Shown here piece by piece: positions 61,893-64,000 of a DNA stretch of 64,000 bases (the stretch's first letter is position 1; each line of letters begins with the position of its first letter). The position numbers and the translations under genes are program-made. Below the pieces are notes generated by a model. It saw nothing but the letters and a program-made list of their open reading frames with translations. It was not told where the DNA came from and searched no databases. The stretch is from JAJDYQ01 sp963662865 (GTDB lineage Bacteria; Pseudomonadota; Gammaproteobacteria; JAJDYQ01), in the NCBI GenBank assembly GCA_963662865.1, contig OY759969.1, positions 1,116,001 to 1,180,000 of the forward strand, given 5' to 3'.

Positions 61893-63173
61893 CTACAGTT
61901 TCTTCAATACGCTTGCAGCCGCATCAATGGTCGCCTCGATATCCTCGTGCGTGTGCGCCGCTGAAACAAAGCCCGCCTCAAATGCGGAAGGAGCCAGATA
62001 CACCCCGGCATCAAGCATGCCGTGAAAAAACTTCTTGAATTGATCCTGGTTACAGGCGATGGCACCTGCAAAATTGGTCACCACATCCGCATCGGTGAAA
62101 AATAAACCAAACATGCCACCAATGTGATTTCCTGTCATAGGGACGCCCGCCTGCCTCGCAGCTTGCATAACCCCTCTGGTCAATTTCTCCGTCTTATATT
62201 CCAGTGCCTCGTAAAAACCATCTTTACAAATCAACTCCAAGGTTTTCAGACCGGCAACCATGGCTACAGGACAACCCGACAATGTCCCCGCTTGGTAAAC
62301 CGGTCCCAATGGGGCGATATGTTCCATGATTTCCCGCCTACCGCCAAAAGCGCCGACAGGTAATCCGCCACCGACTATCTTGCCAAGCGTGGTCATATCG
62401 GGATCAATGCCATAGTAACCCTGAGCACCACCAAGAGAAATACGAAAACCTGTCATGACCTCATCAAAAATCAATATGGAACCGTATAACTCACACAAAG
62501 AGCGTAACCCTTCTAGAAAACCCGGTACGGGCGGAATACAATTCATGTTTCCTGCAATCGGCTCAACAATGACACAGGCCAGTTCTTCACCATATTTTTC
62601 AAACGCTTCTGTCACCTGCTGCAGATCATTAAAGGCCAATGTCAAAGTGTGTTCGGCCAATGACGCCGGAACACCGGGGGAAGTTGGCACACCCAATGTC
62701 AGTGCCCCTGATCCGGCCTTAACGAGCAAGGAATCCGAATGACCGTGATAACAGCCCTCAAATTTCATAACCTTGTCACGTCCGGTGTAACCGCGTGCCA
62801 GACGAATCGCGCTCATAGTCGCTTCCGTCCCCGAACTGACAAAACGTACCATATCCATGGAAGGCACCAGTTCAACGATCTTTTTGGCAATTTCGGTTTC
62901 GACCACTGTCGGTGCCCCAAAGCTCAAACCATCTTCGGCTTTCTGCTGTACCGCGCCGATCACATCCGCATGGGCATGTCCAAGAATCATCGGTCCCCAG
63001 GAAGCCACATAGTCGATATACTGCCTGTCGTCTTCGTCGTAGACATACGCTCCCTTGGCGCTTTTGAAATAGACGGGTGTACCATCGACGCTGGCAAATG
63101 CGCGTACTGGCGAATTTACACCGCCCGGGATAACGGACCGTGCCTCCTGAAATAGCGTATCTGAGCGACTCAT
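61893..63173 (-). CDS. hemL: Glutamate-1-semialdehyde 2,1-aminomutase
   Basis: A 426-residue PLP enzyme of the C5 heme pathway; it moves the amino group of glutamate-1-semialdehyde to give 5-aminolevulinate. Seen are IPGGVNSPVRAF at the N-terminus, VSSGTEATMSAIRLARG, FEGCYHGHSDSLL, IFDEVMTGFR and the PLP lysine in TTLGKIVGGGLPVGAFGG, all as in HemL. Length is typical. It lies after thiE on the same strand, a common gammaproteobacterial order. Confidence 0.97.
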   Translation of the reverse strand: MSRSDTLFQEARSVIPGGVNSPVRAFASVDGTPVYFKSAKGAYVYDEDDRQYIDYVASWGPMILGHAHADVIGAVQQKAEDGLSFGAPTVVETEIAKKIVELVPSMDMVRFVSSGTEATMSAIRLARGYTGRDKVMKFEGCYHGHSDSLLVKAGSGALTLGVPTSPGVPASLAEHTLTLAFNDLQQVTEAFEKYGEELACVIVEPIAGNMNCIPPVPGFLEGLRSLCELYGSILIFDEVMTGFRISLGGAQGYYGIDPDMTTLGKIVGGGLPVGAFGGRREIMEHIAPLGPVYQAGTLSGCPVAMVAGLKTLELICKDGFYEALEYKTEKLTRGVMQAARQAGVPMTGNHIGGMFGLFFTDADVVTNFAGAIACNQDQFKKFFHGMLDAGVYLAPSAFEAGFVSAAHTHEDIEATIDAAASVLKKL

Positions 63174-63242
63174 AGCGACCTTGTCATAGCTGATTAAATT
63201 GATTTTTTTACCGGCCCAGGAAAATAGCCTGTAACTTCATGG

Positions 63243-63857
63243 TTATAGCCGGAAGAGGGCGGTTATGCGTCTGGCGGCATCGAGAATATCTTTCTGCCCA
63301 AAAACCCCATCAACCACCGCCAGCATATCCGCACCGGCTTCCACCAGTGGCGCACCATTTTCTGCGGTGATCCCACCAATTGCAACCATCGGTATTTTCA
63401 GACTTTTGCGAGCCTTCTTTAGAATTCCGGGTCTGGCGAGGGCTGCTTCGGGCTTGGTTTTCGATGGAAAAAACCGCCCAAACGCCACATAATTAGCGCC
63501 ATCACGCTCCGCCTGTCGTGCATTCCCGATACTGGAATAACAGGACATGCCGATAATCTTCGCGGCCCCCAGACAACTGCGTGCGTCATCCGGGGAAGTA
63601 TCCTCACAACCAAGGTGAACCCCATCGGCGTTGGTTCGCTGCGCCAGTAATACGTCGTCATTTATAATGAGCAGGGCACCACGGTCATGACACAGCGCCT
63701 TCAGTGCCATAGCATTTTGTTCACAAATTTCCGGTGAGGAAATCTTATCACGGTACTGCACTACCAAGGCTCCCCCCATAATCGCGGCATCAACCTTATT
63801 GAGCAACACCTCTGAAGTAAGCATGGTATGGTCAGTAATGACGTATAGTCCCCGCAT
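63243..63857 (-). CDS. thiE: Thiamine-phosphate synthase
   Basis: A 204-residue (beta-alpha)8 enzyme that joins hydroxymethylpyrimidine diphosphate and thiazole phosphate into thiamine phosphate. Motifs: RGLYVITD, VVQYRDK, LIINDDVLLA, GVHLGCEDTS, IGMSCYSS, YVAFGRFFPSKTK and VAIGGITAEN. It starts five bases after the end of thiD, indicating one operon thiD-thiE-hemL; any TPP riboswitch would lie beyond the window edge. Confidence 0.96.
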   Translation of the reverse strand: MRGLYVITDHTMLTSEVLLNKVDAAIMGGALVVQYRDKISSPEICEQNAMALKALCHDRGALLIINDDVLLAQRTNADGVHLGCEDTSPDDARSCLGAAKIIGMSCYSSIGNARQAERDGANYVAFGRFFPSKTKPEAALARPGILKKARKSLKIPMVAIGGITAENGAPLVEAGADMLAVVDGVFGQKDILDAARRITALFRL

Positions 63858-63862
63858 ATCAA

Positions 63863-64000
63863 TCAGTCCGACCAGTGCATGGCGTGCGTCCAGTAAAAAC
63901 GCCGGGGCTGCATCTGGCCTTCTCCCGTCAGATAAGCCCGCCTTAAGGTCTCCCAGGTGTACTGCTGTGCATTCCTGACCGCACTATAGGGTTCATGCCC
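63863..64000 (-). CDS. thiD: Hydroxymethylpyrimidine kinase, C-terminal end
   Basis: The last 45 codons of a gene entering from the right edge. The peptide contains AVRNAQQYTWETLRRAYLTG, then GEGQMQPRRFYW, which matches the C-terminus of ThiD (AxxaQ.(Y/F)tw.tL..gy..G.GQ..P.R.fW). ThiD phosphorylates hydroxymethylpyrimidine twice to make the ThiE substrate. Its stop at 63863 is five bases from the thiE start. Confidence 0.85.
   Translation of the reverse strand, partial: GHEPYSAVRNAQQYTWETLRRAYLTGEGQMQPRRFYWTHAMHWSD

Overview
The window reads as chromosomal DNA of a free-living or symbiotic gammaproteobacterium. The pointers are the smc-zipA pair (ZipA is essentially gammaproteobacterial), the sodium-pumping oxaloacetate decarboxylase OadGAB, the thiD-thiE-hemL order, CysZ, a short QueF, DUF3301 after purC, and a NarX/NarL-type two-component pair. 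Nothing seen fixes the family. Base composition is near balanced outside the giant gene, which is visibly richer in GC.

Layout. (1) 1-446: 5' part of a TauE/SafE permease. (2) 693-23900: one gene of about 23.2 kb on the minus strand for a 7735-residue secreted protein. It has a long signal peptide, a unique N-terminal domain, about sixty Calx-beta-like repeats and a C-terminal beta-barrel of autotransporter type. Several repeat blocks are recent tandem duplications at DNA level. (3) 24192-31090: a C3/C4 carbon module with isocitrate lyase facing away from oadG-oadA-oadB-malic enzyme. A diverged intergenic repeat occurs downstream of aceA and again between oadA and oadB. (4) 31172-42851: mostly housekeeping genes (recA, purC, folD, zipA, smc, queF, cysZ), a DUF4124 protein, a JmjC/cupin oxygenase, one unrecognised protein, and a decayed fragment of a second Calx-beta protein. 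(5) 42998-49400: a remodelled segment bracketed by an inverted pair of 52-bp repeats. It holds remnants of an IS481-like and an IS5-like transposase, a frameshifted ArsR-rhodanese gene and an internally deleted sterol desaturase gene. Among these sits an intact, unusual set: a PP2C phosphatase fused across a membrane helix to a formylglycine-enzyme-like domain, convergent with an ExbB/TolQ-like channel protein, a TolR/MotB-like anchor carrying a DUF2135-like domain, and a small membrane protein. (6) 49423-58718: a co-directional block of NarX-like kinase, NarL-like regulator, DUF1302 outer-membrane protein, DUF1329 protein, YCF48-like propeller and RND/MMPL transporter, which looks like one regulated envelope transport system for a hydrophobic substrate. 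(7) 58772-64000: an S24-fold protein with an altered catalytic residue, an Atm1-type ABC exporter, a broken LysE gene, then hemL, thiE and the end of thiD.

The best candidates for undescribed biology are the PP2C-FGE/ExbB-like/DUF2135-like set, the giant Calx-beta autotransporter with its ongoing repeat expansion, and the two-component-linked DUF1302-DUF1329-YCF48-RND operon. Functional statements rest on recognised motifs and family knowledge; no database search was run.
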